Shown piece after piece: positions 24,840 to 32,750 of a DNA stretch of 64,000 nt (within the stretch, counting starts at the first letter, position 1; the number at the start of each line of letters is the position of its first letter). A program made the position numbers and the translations under genes. Where the stretch lies: contig DAOULH010000069.1 in the NCBI GenBank assembly GCA_034420475.1, forward strand, positions 1 to 64,000, in the 5' to 3' direction. Source of the stretch: Bin87 sp034420475 (GTDB lineage Bacteria > Chloroflexota > Dehalococcoidia > Lucifugimonadales > UBA3495). A model generated the notes under the pieces. It was not told where the DNA came from. It searched no databases and saw nothing but the letters and a program-made list of their open reading frames with translations.

Positions 24840-25388
24840 TCAAATGTTGAACATCCCTTCGTATGGACTGCCGGACGGCATACCTAAACGCTCAACAAGT
24901 AAGGTACAGATTGACGCCTGGTACCGAAGGAATACAGGCCGCTTACCCACGTGAAACAGTTCAAGAGTAATATGGCTGTCGAACCCGGGATCGATTTTGG
25001 GTGCGGTGAGGTGAACTCCGACTCCCATGCGCGCCAGTCTGCTTCTACCTTCCACCCTGCCGGAGAGTAGTCTGCTCAAGTGCACTCTCTCAAAAGTTTC
25101 GGTGATTATGAAATCCCCCGGCCGGAGAAGAAATCCGCCAGTCGTCACAATGTCGGTCTGCTGGGTGCAGTTCGCCATGTATTGGTGGAAGCCCACTTCG
25201 CTGAGATCGTTGATCGCGCCGCTATTAGGGTCCTCATCCTCAGGCTCCATTTGTGTCCAGATGGATCTGCCCAATCTCAGGTCGATTGAGGCGGCTTTAA
25301 ATTGATCGCTGTCGTCTGCCAGCGGCGGGTCAATAATCAACTCCCCTCTGGCGATGGCGAGCTTTAGTTCCCCGTCTGACAGAAGCAT
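24840..25388 (-). CDS. dcd: dCTP deaminase/dUTPase-family protein (Dcd-like)
   Basis: A 182-residue trimeric nucleotide-hydrolase-type protein. It has MLLSDGELKLAIARGELIIDPP, IDLRLGRSIW, LLRPGDFIITETFERVHL, and the core GRSRLARMGVGVHLTAPKIDPGFDSHITLEL with the Glu of the deaminase active site. The C-terminus ends in SPYEGMFNI and lacks the usual GGKYQGQ-like lid segment, so the tail is shorter than in standard Dcd. It should act on dCTP (deamination to dUTP), though a related nucleotide role is possible. ATG start. Confidence 0.8.
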   Translation of the reverse strand: MLLSDGELKLAIARGELIIDPPLADDSDQFKAASIDLRLGRSIWTQMEPEDEDPNSGAINDLSEVGFHQYMANCTQQTDIVTTGGFLLRPGDFIITETFERVHLSRLLSGRVEGRSRLARMGVGVHLTAPKIDPGFDSHITLELFHVGKRPVFLRYQASICTLLVERLGMPSGSPYEGMFNI

Positions 25389-25437
25389 TTGGATTCACTC
25401 TCTGATGACAGCTACAAGACGTGTTGGCTAGTTTGGG

Positions 25438-25746
25438 TTATGCCACCAGAATCTGCTGTACGGCCTCTTCCGGCACGCGCCAAGTCGGTCTACCCTCATT
25501 GGCTGTGGGCAAATAGAAAACGGCTTTGCCGGATATTTTTCCCGCATACTGAGCAGGCACCCAGCTGTTGTTTTCGCCGAGGGTATGGGAAGGGACCAGA
25601 GCCTCGAACGTGACGCCGTTGATGGTTTTCACGAGCACCACATCGTGCATGTGGGGGATTTCTCTGACTTCGCCGGGCTCCAGCTTGATTTTGACGTAGC
25701 CGGGACCTTCGTAGGAAGGTTGGACGAACGGTGTTCCGGGTAGCAT
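25438..25746 (-). CDS. Conserved-looking protein of unknown function
   Basis: A 102-residue protein that is not recognised. The sequence is Pro- and Val-rich, with strands (YVKIKLEPGEVREIPHMHDVVLVKTINGVTFEALVPSHTL), which suggests a small beta-barrel or cupin-like domain. There is no membrane segment. The start ATG 25746 has AGGAGA upstream; a longer reading runs into noncoding sequence. It lies after the dcd-like gene in the reverse strand order and before the DUF1501 gene. Confidence 0.6.
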   Translation of the reverse strand: MLPGTPFVQPSYEGPGYVKIKLEPGEVREIPHMHDVVLVKTINGVTFEALVPSHTLGENNSWVPAQYAGKISGKAVFYLPTANEGRPTWRVPEEAVQQILVA

Positions 25747-25939
25747 GGCGCTGGGTCTCCTAGAATGATTCACTAGCGGTCTGTCTGCTGAATGCGAGTG
25801 GCGGTCATTGTATACACGAAAATTGCTCGAAAAGCAAACAACAGTTCGTTTTGCAGTTCCCATGAAAGCCTGATGCGGACAGGTAATGGGGGCGGATGAT
25901 CATCCGCCCCCACGAATACGTCGTGTGTTCCCGGACTGC

Positions 25940-27067
25940 CTACAGGAACGCGAACTGCTCGTAGTCGCCGTGGACGATGGGGATGGGGTCCAGCTCCAGC
26001 CAGCGGTTGAGGATGGTGGCGTAGGTGGAGCGGAAGTCGTTGGTGAAGTGGAGGTCGCCTTCGGAATGGTCCTCGGGGCGCAGGGACGGGTACTCGGCGT
26101 AGAGGCCGCCGTTGACCGAGCCGCCGATGACGAAGGCCACGCCGCCGGAGCCGTGGTCGGTGCCGGTGCCGTTGTCCTTGATGCGCCGCCCGAACTCGGA
26201 GAAGACCAGGATCAGCGTGTCGTCCAGCATCCCGTGCTCGTCCAGGTCGCTGGTGAAGTCGGCGATGGCGGTGGACACGTCGGTCCAGAGCTTGTGGTGA
26301 GCGGGAAGCTCGTTGCTGTGGGTGTCGAAGCTGCCGTGCATCGTGTAGTAGATGCGGGTCCCCAGGTCGGCGGACATCACCTGCGCCATGTTACGCAGGG
26401 ACTGGCTGATGGGCGTGTCGGCGTATTCGACGGTGGAGGAGTACACCTCGGGCGCGCTGCGGAGGCGGTCGGCGCCCTTGAGGGCGTTGGAGCCGGTCTC
26501 GGACAGCACCTGGGCGACGATGTCCTTGCTCTCGGTGGGGCCGTAGATGCGGCTGAAGGCCTCCAGGGCGTACTGGCGGGACTTCTCGTCCTGGATGTCG
26601 GGCATCAGGCCGTAGGTCTCCAGGTTGGCGACCGAGGCGACGGGAACGCCCTTGCAGACCAGGGCCCGGGGGAGGCCGCGTCCGAAGTTGACGCCGGTGA
26701 GCACGTTCTCGCCACGGGCATCCAGGTCGCGGATGGCCGCGCCCAGCCAGCCCTCGGCGCCGATCTTCTCCGACTCGGCGGTGTACCACACGTCCCGGGA
26801 GCGGAAGTGCGAGCGGTTGGGGTTGGGATAGCCGATGCCGTTGATGATGCCGACTTTCCCCTGGTCCCAGAGGTGCTTCATGGGCGCCAGGCTGGGGTTG
26901 AAGCCCACCTCGCCGTCCAGGTGCAGCACCTCGCTCTCGGGGATGCCGACGTTGTTGCGGAAGTCGTAGTAGAGCGGATTGTTGTAGGGGATGACGGTGT
27001 TCAGGGCGTCGTTGCCGCCCTGGAGTTCAATCACCACCACCGACCTTTCCTTCTTGGTGGAAGTCAT
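25940..27067 (-). CDS. DUF1501-family protein (alkaline-phosphatase/sulfatase-like fold)
   Basis: A 375-residue protein of the DUF1501 family. It has VVVIELQGGNDALNTVIPYNNPLYYDFR, LHLDGEVGFNPSLAPMKHLWDQGKVGIINGIGYPNPNRSHF and the late FSEFGRRIKDNGTGTDHGSGGVAFVIGG. These are the marks of this family, and the fold resembles alkaline phosphatase-type enzymes. Family members usually start with a Tat signal; here the N-terminus MTSTKKERSVVVI has none. It is the last gene of a reverse-strand cluster after DUF1800, NHL and GMC genes. The substrate and reaction are unknown. Confidence 0.88.
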   Translation of the reverse strand: MTSTKKERSVVVIELQGGNDALNTVIPYNNPLYYDFRNNVGIPESEVLHLDGEVGFNPSLAPMKHLWDQGKVGIINGIGYPNPNRSHFRSRDVWYTAESEKIGAEGWLGAAIRDLDARGENVLTGVNFGRGLPRALVCKGVPVASVANLETYGLMPDIQDEKSRQYALEAFSRIYGPTESKDIVAQVLSETGSNALKGADRLRSAPEVYSSTVEYADTPISQSLRNMAQVMSADLGTRIYYTMHGSFDTHSNELPAHHKLWTDVSTAIADFTSDLDEHGMLDDTLILVFSEFGRRIKDNGTGTDHGSGGVAFVIGGSVNGGLYAEYPSLRPEDHSEGDLHFTNDFRSTYATILNRWLELDPIPIVHGDYEQFAFL

Positions 27068-27115
27068 CGGGCTATCCTCCTGTTCGGGTCTGCTGGGGGC
27101 TCTTTCTGCTGGTAG

Positions 27116-27142
27116 GGATTGCCGCGCTGCGCTCGCAATGAC
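27116..27142. repeat. Half of dispersed palindromic element, family A (copy 5)
   Basis: Only the right arm GATTGCCGCGCTGCGCTCGC AATGAC is present, between the stop of the NHL gene and the DUF1501 start. Confidence 0.6.
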
Positions 27143-28179
27143 TAAGCGGAGGCGTGGGCGGGCCGGTACACCTGGATGCGGTGCCGGTTGCTTTCGGTTA
27201 CGTACAGGTTCCCGTCGCGGTCGAGCTTGACCGACACGGGAGACCAGAAATACTTTTCGATGTGGGATGATTCCTCGTGGGGTTCGTCCACGAAGTACTC
27301 GATTTCGGGTTCCAGGTTGGCCCGGGAGCGGGCCGCGCCCTCCTCGACGTTGATGGAGAGGAAGTTGGCGGCCCAGTCGGACAGGGTGGCCTCGCCACGT
27401 AGCTTCTGGACGAAACCGCCGTTGGAGTCGAGTATCTGCACGCGCTCGTTGCCCCAGTCGGCCACGTAGATGTAGCCGGCGGCGTCCACGGCCACTCCGG
27501 AGGGGCGGTGGAACTGCCCATCGCCGCGTCCGCCGGTTCCGAAGGACGCCAGGTGTTCGCCGTCGGAGGAGAACTTCTGGACGCGGTCGTTGCCCCAGTC
27601 GGCTACGTAAACGCAGTCGTCGGCGCCGACGGTGAGGCCCCAGGGGAGGTTTAGCCGGTCGGGGTCGTCTCCCTCTCCGCCAAAGGCGAGCAGGAAGCGG
27701 CCATCCGCGGTGAACTTCTGGACCCGGTGGTTGTAGGTGTCGGCGACATAGACGTTGTCATCGGCGTCGAAGGCGAGGCCGGACGGGGTGTCCAGCTGGC
27801 CTTCATCCGAACCATGCTCGCCCCAGACGGACAGCAGCGCGCCCTCCCGGTCGAACACCGAGATGCGGTGCGTGGCCTCGTCGCTGACGTACACGCGCCC
27901 CCGGCTGTCCAGGGTGCAGGCAGAGGGCCAGATGAACTGGCCGGGGGACTGGCCATAGGCCGCGAACGTGCCGTAGTACTCGCTGTCGATGTCGCACACC
28001 GTGACGCGGACGCCGCGGGTGACGTTTTCCAGCGAGCGGTTGGCGACGTACATCCGGCCGTCGTCGGCAATGGCGGTATCCATGGGATAGTAGAAACCGC
28101 GGCCCTCCATGGTCGTCATGCCCAGGGTCATGCGGTATTCGAGGAGCTTGATCTCCGGTATGTCTTGAACTGTGGTCAT
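27142..28179 (-). CDS. NHL-repeat beta-propeller protein
   Basis: A 345-residue protein with at least five NHL-type repeats of about 50 residues, each with the pattern of a hydrophobic strand, DGRVYV and RVQKF: for example ADDNVYVADTYNHRVQKFTAD, ADDCVYVADWGNDRVQKFSSD, AAGYIYVADWGNERVQILDSN and GNLYVTESNRHRIQVY. There is no signal peptide. NHL propellers bind partners or small molecules. It lies between DUF1501 and DUF1800 in the same reverse-strand cluster, which suggests a shared assembly. Confidence 0.85.
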   Translation of the reverse strand: MTTVQDIPEIKLLEYRMTLGMTTMEGRGFYYPMDTAIADDGRMYVANRSLENVTRGVRVTVCDIDSEYYGTFAAYGQSPGQFIWPSACTLDSRGRVYVSDEATHRISVFDREGALLSVWGEHGSDEGQLDTPSGLAFDADDNVYVADTYNHRVQKFTADGRFLLAFGGEGDDPDRLNLPWGLTVGADDCVYVADWGNDRVQKFSSDGEHLASFGTGGRGDGQFHRPSGVAVDAAGYIYVADWGNERVQILDSNGGFVQKLRGEATLSDWAANFLSINVEEGAARSRANLEPEIEYFVDEPHEESSHIEKYFWSPVSVKLDRDGNLYVTESNRHRIQVYRPAHASA

Positions 28180-28201
28180 GGTCTTTTCATCCTTGGCATT
28201 C

Positions 28202-28310
28202 GTCTGAAGCAGGATTTTCAGGATTATGGGATTGACAGGATTGGAGCCATTCTGTGGTGAAGAACAGCCAATCCTGTAAATCCTTCAATCCGGCAAATCC
28301 TGCTTCTGAC
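28202..28310. repeat. Dispersed CAGGATT-type inverted repeat, family B (copy 5)
   Basis: Starts GTCTGAAGCAGGATTTTCAG and ends AAATCCTGCTTCTGAC. It lies in the gap between the DUF1800 and NHL genes. Confidence 0.8.
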
Positions 28311-28317
28311 AATCCTT

Positions 28318-29733
28318 CTAGGCCCGCTGAAACTCGTGGGTTGACGCCACCATCTGGAGCACCTCGGCGATGCGGCCCGTGCCGGCGTCGTCGGGCGAGC
28401 CCGCCACGGAGGCGAAATCGACCAGCTCGCGGCGGGTCTCCTCGGACACCTGGATCGCGCCCACCTGGTCCAGGCAGGCGTCCACCAGCATCTCCGGCGA
28501 GACGGCCGACGGCGTTTCGGCGATGCGTTCCACCATGGCGCTGACGCCGGGCTTGGCGGTGTCGCCGAGTTGCTGGGAGGCGAAGTTGATTCGCTCCACC
28601 AGGGAGCCGGTGTCGATCCAGTCGATGCCCTGGTGCCAACCCTCGACGCTGGGCGGGTTGTTGAGGAACTGCCCCATGAACACCGCCTGCTGGTAGCGGT
28701 CCAGGATCTCCTTGCGGGGCCGGTCAAACTCGCCGGTCAGGCGCAGCACGCCGGCCACCAGTTCGACGGGGCTCTTCACCTTGCGATACCAGATGGCCTC
28801 GTCCTGGAAGAAGTCGGCGTTGAACAGGGCGCGCAGCATGGCGGCGATGTTGTAGCCGCTGTCGAAGTAAGCCTGGACCAGCAGGTCGATGGCCTCGGGA
28901 TCCTGGGGTTCGGTGTAAGGCCACTCGGGCACCGGTGGCTCGTCGGCCACGAAGAAGCTGTACAGGTGCCGGGAGATGAACCGGGCGGTGGCCTCCTGCT
29001 GGCAGATGATGTCGACGATGTCCTCGCCGTTGAACTGCCCGTGCTGGCCCAGGAACTCCTTCTCGCCGAAGTCGTGGTCCTCCTCCTGGAACTCGAAGTG
29101 CCACGAGATGCGGCCGTAAGGCCAGTCGGAGTCGCGCATGGAGCGCAGTTCCATGTATTCGCGGTTGCCCAGGGTCCAGCCGGTGAAGGCGCGGGCGCAC
29201 TCCTGGACGTCCTGCTCGGTGTAGTTGCCGACGCCCATGGAGAAGAGTTCCAGCAATTCCCGGCCGTAGTTCTCGTTGATGGCGTCCTTGTGGTTGTCCT
29301 GGTTGTCCAGCCAGATGATCATGGCCGGGTCCCGGGAGAGCTCAACCAGCAGGTCGCGGAAGCTGCCCATGCCCCGGTAGCGGAACATGCGGACCTGGTC
29401 GGACAGGGCCTTGCCGTGGATGACCTTGGGGTAGCCGGTGGCGAAGATGCCGTGCCAGAACAGGGCGACCTTCTCGCGCAGGGGCGTGGACGTGCTGGCC
29501 ATGCGGTACAGCCAGTTCTCGCCGGAACCCAGGGTGCCCATCATGCCGGACAGCTCGGGATGGAACCGGCGAATCAGGTCGTCGCCCATGCGTCGCTCAC
29601 TGCTGTGGTCCAGGAGCCGCTCCACGGTGGCCTCGTAGCCTTGGGCGGCGTGGGCCTCTAACTGCTCACGGGTGGCGCCGAAGCCGGCGCGCCGCATCAG
29701 GTGGCCGATAAGTTCTACATCTCGGTTTGCCAT
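28318..29733 (-). CDS. DUF1800-family protein
   Basis: A 471-residue protein of the DUF1800 family. It has HLMRRAGFGATREQLEAHAAQGYEATVERLL at the start, FWHGIFATGYPKVI, NDGRELLELFSMG-like (here ENYGRELLELFSMGVGNYTEQDVQECARAFTGWTL) and the late PPSVEGWHQGIDWIDTGSLVERINF. These blocks are diagnostic. DUF1800 genes are very often next to DUF1501 genes in bacteria, as here with only the NHL gene between. There is no signal peptide. Role unknown. Confidence 0.88.
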   Translation of the reverse strand: MANRDVELIGHLMRRAGFGATREQLEAHAAQGYEATVERLLDHSSERRMGDDLIRRFHPELSGMMGTLGSGENWLYRMASTSTPLREKVALFWHGIFATGYPKVIHGKALSDQVRMFRYRGMGSFRDLLVELSRDPAMIIWLDNQDNHKDAINENYGRELLELFSMGVGNYTEQDVQECARAFTGWTLGNREYMELRSMRDSDWPYGRISWHFEFQEEDHDFGEKEFLGQHGQFNGEDIVDIICQQEATARFISRHLYSFFVADEPPVPEWPYTEPQDPEAIDLLVQAYFDSGYNIAAMLRALFNADFFQDEAIWYRKVKSPVELVAGVLRLTGEFDRPRKEILDRYQQAVFMGQFLNNPPSVEGWHQGIDWIDTGSLVERINFASQQLGDTAKPGVSAMVERIAETPSAVSPEMLVDACLDQVGAIQVSEETRRELVDFASVAGSPDDAGTGRIAEVLQMVASTHEFQRA

Positions 29734-29748
29734 AACTTTTACCCCCTA

Positions 29749-29832
29749 TCATTGCGAGGAGCGCAGTGACGCGGCAATCCCGTCAGGGTTTGCGGTGGCG
29801 CTACAGGATTGACACGCTGCGCTCGCAATGAC
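29749..29832. repeat. Dispersed palindromic element, family A (copy 6)
   Basis: TCATTGCGAGGAGCGCAGTG opens it and GCTGCGCTCGCAATGAC closes it. It occupies almost the whole gap between the GMC and DUF1800 genes. Confidence 0.75.
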
Positions 29833-29837
29833 TGTAT

Positions 29838-31385
29838 CTAATTGCCTTGCAGTATGAGTTCGGAGACGCGCTCGCCGATCATCATGGTGGTGACGTTGGT
29901 GTTGGCGCGGATGCAGTCGGGCATGATCGAAGCATCGACCACGCGGATGCTCTCCAGCCCGTGGACTTTGCCGTACTGGTCAACCACCGCCATGGGATCC
30001 GAAGCCGGACCCATCTTGCAGGTGCAGGAGATGTGCTGGGCGGTGGAGACGTTGCTGCGCAGCCAGTGGTCCAGCGCCTCGTCGGTCTCGAGATCGGAGT
30101 CCAGGGGCTCGGTGCGCTCCTGGATTATGTTGGCGAAGTCGCTGTGGTTGCCCAGTTCCACGGCGATGCGCACGCCGTCCCGCAGACGCTGGCGGTCAAA
30201 CTCTTCCTGGAGGTAGTTGTAGTCCAGGTAGGGCTGATCGTGGGGGTCGGTGGAGTTCAGTTTCAGCTCGCCGGCGCCCACGGCCAGGTAGATGGACACC
30301 GAGGCGCGGATGCCCAGGGGCTCCATGCGGCTGCCGCCCCGGATCACCTGCTCGGTGGCGAAGGACGAGAAGATCATGATCATGTCGTTGCGCAGATCGG
30401 AACCGTCGGCGGTGTACTTCAGGCAGGTCTGCATCCTGGGCGCGAAACCGTCCAGATCGAAGCCGGGCCTGGTGCGCCAGGTGACGGGGACGATGGGATG
30501 GTCGCGGAGGTTCTGGCCGACGCCGGGGCTGTCGTGCACCACGGGGATGCCCAGGCTGCGCAGGTGCTCGGCGGGGCCGACGCCGGAGAGCATGAGCAAT
30601 TGCGGAGACGCGATGGCGCCGCCGCTGAGGATGATCTCGCTGCCCTCCACGGTGAACACCTCGCCGCCGCTCTCGACGACGACGCCGGTGGCCCTGTTGC
30701 CGTCGAACAGGACGCGGTGCACGGTGCAGTTGGGGCGCAGGGTGAAGTTCAAACGGTGGCGCGCCAGTTCGAGGTAGCCCAGGGCGGTGCTCCAGCGGAT
30801 GCCGTTGGGGTTGTTGAACGGCGTGGGACCGATGCCCGTGGAGTCGGGGCTGTTGTGGTCGTCGGTGTGCGGGAAGCCGTAGGCGCGGGCGGCGTTGTAG
30901 AAGGCGTTCTGCGCCGGGAGCCATTCCTCGCGCTTGAAGCGGCGGGCCACGATGGGGCCGTCGTTGCCGTGGAAGTCGTCGGAGAAGTCGGTGTCGGTTT
31001 CCAGTCGGCGGAAGCAGCCCAGCAGGTTCTGGAAGCTCCACTGGTCGTTGCCCATGGCGGCCCAGCCGTCGTAGTCCTCGGGGACGCCGCGCAGGAACAT
31101 CTGGCCGTTGATAGCGCTGGAGCCACCGGTGACCTTGCCCCGGGGCACCATGATCTCGGGGTTTTCGGGGGTGCCGTAGCCGGTGAACTGCCAGTTGTGG
31201 TCGCTGGTCATCACGTCGGTGGCGGTGGCGTAGCCGAACTTCACCTCGTCGGGCAGGTGCTCGAAGTTGGGATAGTCCGGCCCGGCCTCGAGGAGCAGCA
31301 CCGAGGTGTTGGGGTCTTCGCTCAGCCGGGTGGCCATAATGGAACCGGCGGAGCCGGCGCCGATGACGATGTAGTCGTACTTCAA
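29838..31385 (-). CDS. GMC-family oxidoreductase (second paralogue)
   Basis: A 515-residue FAD-dependent oxidoreductase, the same length as the one at 17050-18597 and alike throughout. It has YIVIGAGSAGSIMATRLSED, LLLEAGPDYP, GKVTGGSSAINGQMFLRG and GAIASPQLLMLSGVGPAEHL, and C-terminal AQHISCTCKMG plus RANTNVTTMMIGE with the His-Asn catalytic pair. It is the first gene of a reverse-strand cluster with DUF1800, NHL and DUF1501 genes. Whether all four are one operon depends on readthrough of the repeat elements in the gaps. Confidence 0.9.
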   Translation of the reverse strand: MKYDYIVIGAGSAGSIMATRLSEDPNTSVLLLEAGPDYPNFEHLPDEVKFGYATATDVMTSDHNWQFTGYGTPENPEIMVPRGKVTGGSSAINGQMFLRGVPEDYDGWAAMGNDQWSFQNLLGCFRRLETDTDFSDDFHGNDGPIVARRFKREEWLPAQNAFYNAARAYGFPHTDDHNSPDSTGIGPTPFNNPNGIRWSTALGYLELARHRLNFTLRPNCTVHRVLFDGNRATGVVVESGGEVFTVEGSEIILSGGAIASPQLLMLSGVGPAEHLRSLGIPVVHDSPGVGQNLRDHPIVPVTWRTRPGFDLDGFAPRMQTCLKYTADGSDLRNDMIMIFSSFATEQVIRGGSRMEPLGIRASVSIYLAVGAGELKLNSTDPHDQPYLDYNYLQEEFDRQRLRDGVRIAVELGNHSDFANIIQERTEPLDSDLETDEALDHWLRSNVSTAQHISCTCKMGPASDPMAVVDQYGKVHGLESIRVVDASIMPDCIRANTNVTTMMIGERVSELILQGN

Positions 31386-31565
31386 GGCTATCCTCCTACT
31401 GTCAGGAGCGTTCGGTTTCAGGAGAATGCGGGTGCAGTCTGACGGATTTCCGCAATGATACTGGAAAAGGCTGGGCAGTTCCAGATTGGCGGGGCGCGCA
31501 AACCTGGAGCGATGCGGTTTTGCAGATATAATGGAGCAATCAGGGCCACGGGAACGGAGGACACC

Positions 31566-31835
31566 ATGGAGAAAGTAATCCTGTACGCCGACGGGCGCCT
31601 GGTGGACGCCGCGCGCTGTCGGGCGCAGGAAGAAAAGACGGGCTTGAACGAGCTATTTCACCAGTGGCTGGTGGATTATCTGGGGGGCGAAGAAGCAGCA
31701 AAGCAGGCCATCGCCGACACCCCAGCGTTGCACAAAGCGCAGGTGGAACGGGCCATGGCCGCCATTGACGAGTTGCAGAAGTACATCGACACCAGCGGCC
31801 CCAAACCCACGCGGGATGAGATGAATGCCCGCTGA
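31566..31835 (+). CDS. Putative antitoxin paired with PIN protein
   Basis: An 89-residue protein: MEKVILYADGRLVDAARCRAQEEKTGLNELFHQWLVDYL is a short strand followed by helices, the layout of ribbon-helix-helix/DUF6364-like antitoxins. The second half is a helical, charged tail (HKAQVERAMAAIDELQKYI). Its end overlaps the PIN gene by 11 bases, so the two are coupled. The start ATG 31566 follows a GGAGGA site; the longer reading lacks one. Confidence 0.7.
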   Translation: MEKVILYADGRLVDAARCRAQEEKTGLNELFHQWLVDYLGGEEAAKQAIADTPALHKAQVERAMAAIDELQKYIDTSGPKPTRDEMNAR

Positions 31836-32265
31836 GAATTTCATCTACAGCAACATATTCGTTTACATGTTGGACCTATCTGCTCCCGCCAAGCGTCAAC
31901 GCGCGAGGGAGTTGGTGTACGGCCTGCTGGGTGACCGGACTGGTTGCATCAGTTATCAGGTGGTCCAGGAAGCGTTGAATGTGATGAGTGGAAGGTTGGG
32001 CCAGCCGCCGGATGCCGTGGCAGCATTTCTGGAAGAAGTATTGCTCCCCATGTGGAGTATCAACCAAATCAACGCCACGCCTGAGCTCTACCGCAGTGGC
32101 CTCCAGGTGCGAGCCCGCTATGGTTTCAGCTTTTACGATTCGCTGATCGTGGCCGCGGCGTTGGCGGCGGGATGCACCACCCTGTACAGCGAGGACATGC
32201 AGGACGGCCAACGGATAGAGGAGTTGACCATCAGGAATCCCTTTGCGGAAACCCCCGCAGTGTGA
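31825..32265 (+). CDS. PIN-domain protein with altered catalytic residue
   Basis: A 146-residue VapC-type PIN protein: FIYSNIFVYMLDLS at the N-terminus, CISYQVVQEALNVMSGR, and YGFSFYDSLIVAAALAAGCTTLYSEDMQDG near the C-terminus (the later acidic residues). In active PIN toxins the first motif is usually D-T/S-N; here residue 8 is Tyr (codon TAC, one base from GAC). This would remove a metal ligand and may inactivate the RNase. A HicBA module follows within 15 bases. Confidence 0.8.
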   Translation: MPAENFIYSNIFVYMLDLSAPAKRQRARELVYGLLGDRTGCISYQVVQEALNVMSGRLGQPPDAVAAFLEEVLLPMWSINQINATPELYRSGLQVRARYGFSFYDSLIVAAALAAGCTTLYSEDMQDGQRIEELTIRNPFAETPAV

Positions 32266-32279
32266 ACGGAGATCGATCT

Positions 32280-32486
32280 ATGCGGCAAGTGATCCTATAT
32301 CCCGGCGAGGACGGCTACTGGGTGGTCGAATGCCCCAGCCTGCCCGGCTGCATCAGCCAGGGAGAGACCAGAGAAGCGGCCATCGCCAACATCAAGGAGG
32401 CGATTGAGGTTTACATCGCCGCGCTTGAAGAGGACGGACTGGCAGTACCCGAAGAACGCTTTGAGGCGTTGGTCGTCGCTGTATGA
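32280..32486 (+). CDS. hicB: HicB-family antitoxin
   Basis: A 68-residue protein with the HicB partial RNase-H fold: VILYPGEDGYWVVECPSLPGCISQGETREAAIANIKEAIEVYI. It blocks the HicA RNase and often represses its own promoter, although this short form lacks a long DNA-binding C-terminus. Its stop overlaps the hicA start by 4 bases (ATGA). It lies 14 bases after the PIN gene. Confidence 0.92.
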   Translation: MRQVILYPGEDGYWVVECPSLPGCISQGETREAAIANIKEAIEVYIAALEEDGLAVPEERFEALVVAV

Positions 32487-32704
32487 ACAGGCTACCCCGA
32501 GTTTCAGGACGGGAGTGTGTAAGGGCACTGGCGAGGATAGGCTTCTACGAAAAACGGCAACGGGGTAGCCACATGGTGTTACGCCGTGATGAACCGTTCG
32601 CTCAGCTTGTAGTCCCCGATCATCGAGAACTAGACGCGGGTACGCTACGCGCGATCATCCGGCAATCCGGCCTGAGTGTCGCAGAATTTAGGCAATTGTT
32701 GTGA
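32483..32704 (+). CDS. hicA: HicA-family mRNA interferase toxin
   Basis: A 73-residue toxin with the dsRBD-like fold: VSGRECVRALARIGFYEKRQRGSHMVLRR, where the His in RGSHMVL is the catalytic residue, followed by VVPDHRELDAGTLRAIIRQSGLSVAEF. This is the normal HicA layout, and all key positions look intact. It overlaps hicB by 4 bases and forms the second TA module in this stretch. Confidence 0.92.
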   Translation: MNRLPRVSGRECVRALARIGFYEKRQRGSHMVLRRDEPFAQLVVPDHRELDAGTLRAIIRQSGLSVAEFRQLL

Positions 32705-32750
32705 CTTCGCAGTCGCCGCACGGCACTCAGCTCACAAAGGGAGGACTACC

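Noticed and set aside
24840..25388. Assigning this gene as a plain dUTPase
   Set aside because: The GRSRLARMGV core and the PGDF block are of the dCTP deaminase type; only the shortened tail is unusual.
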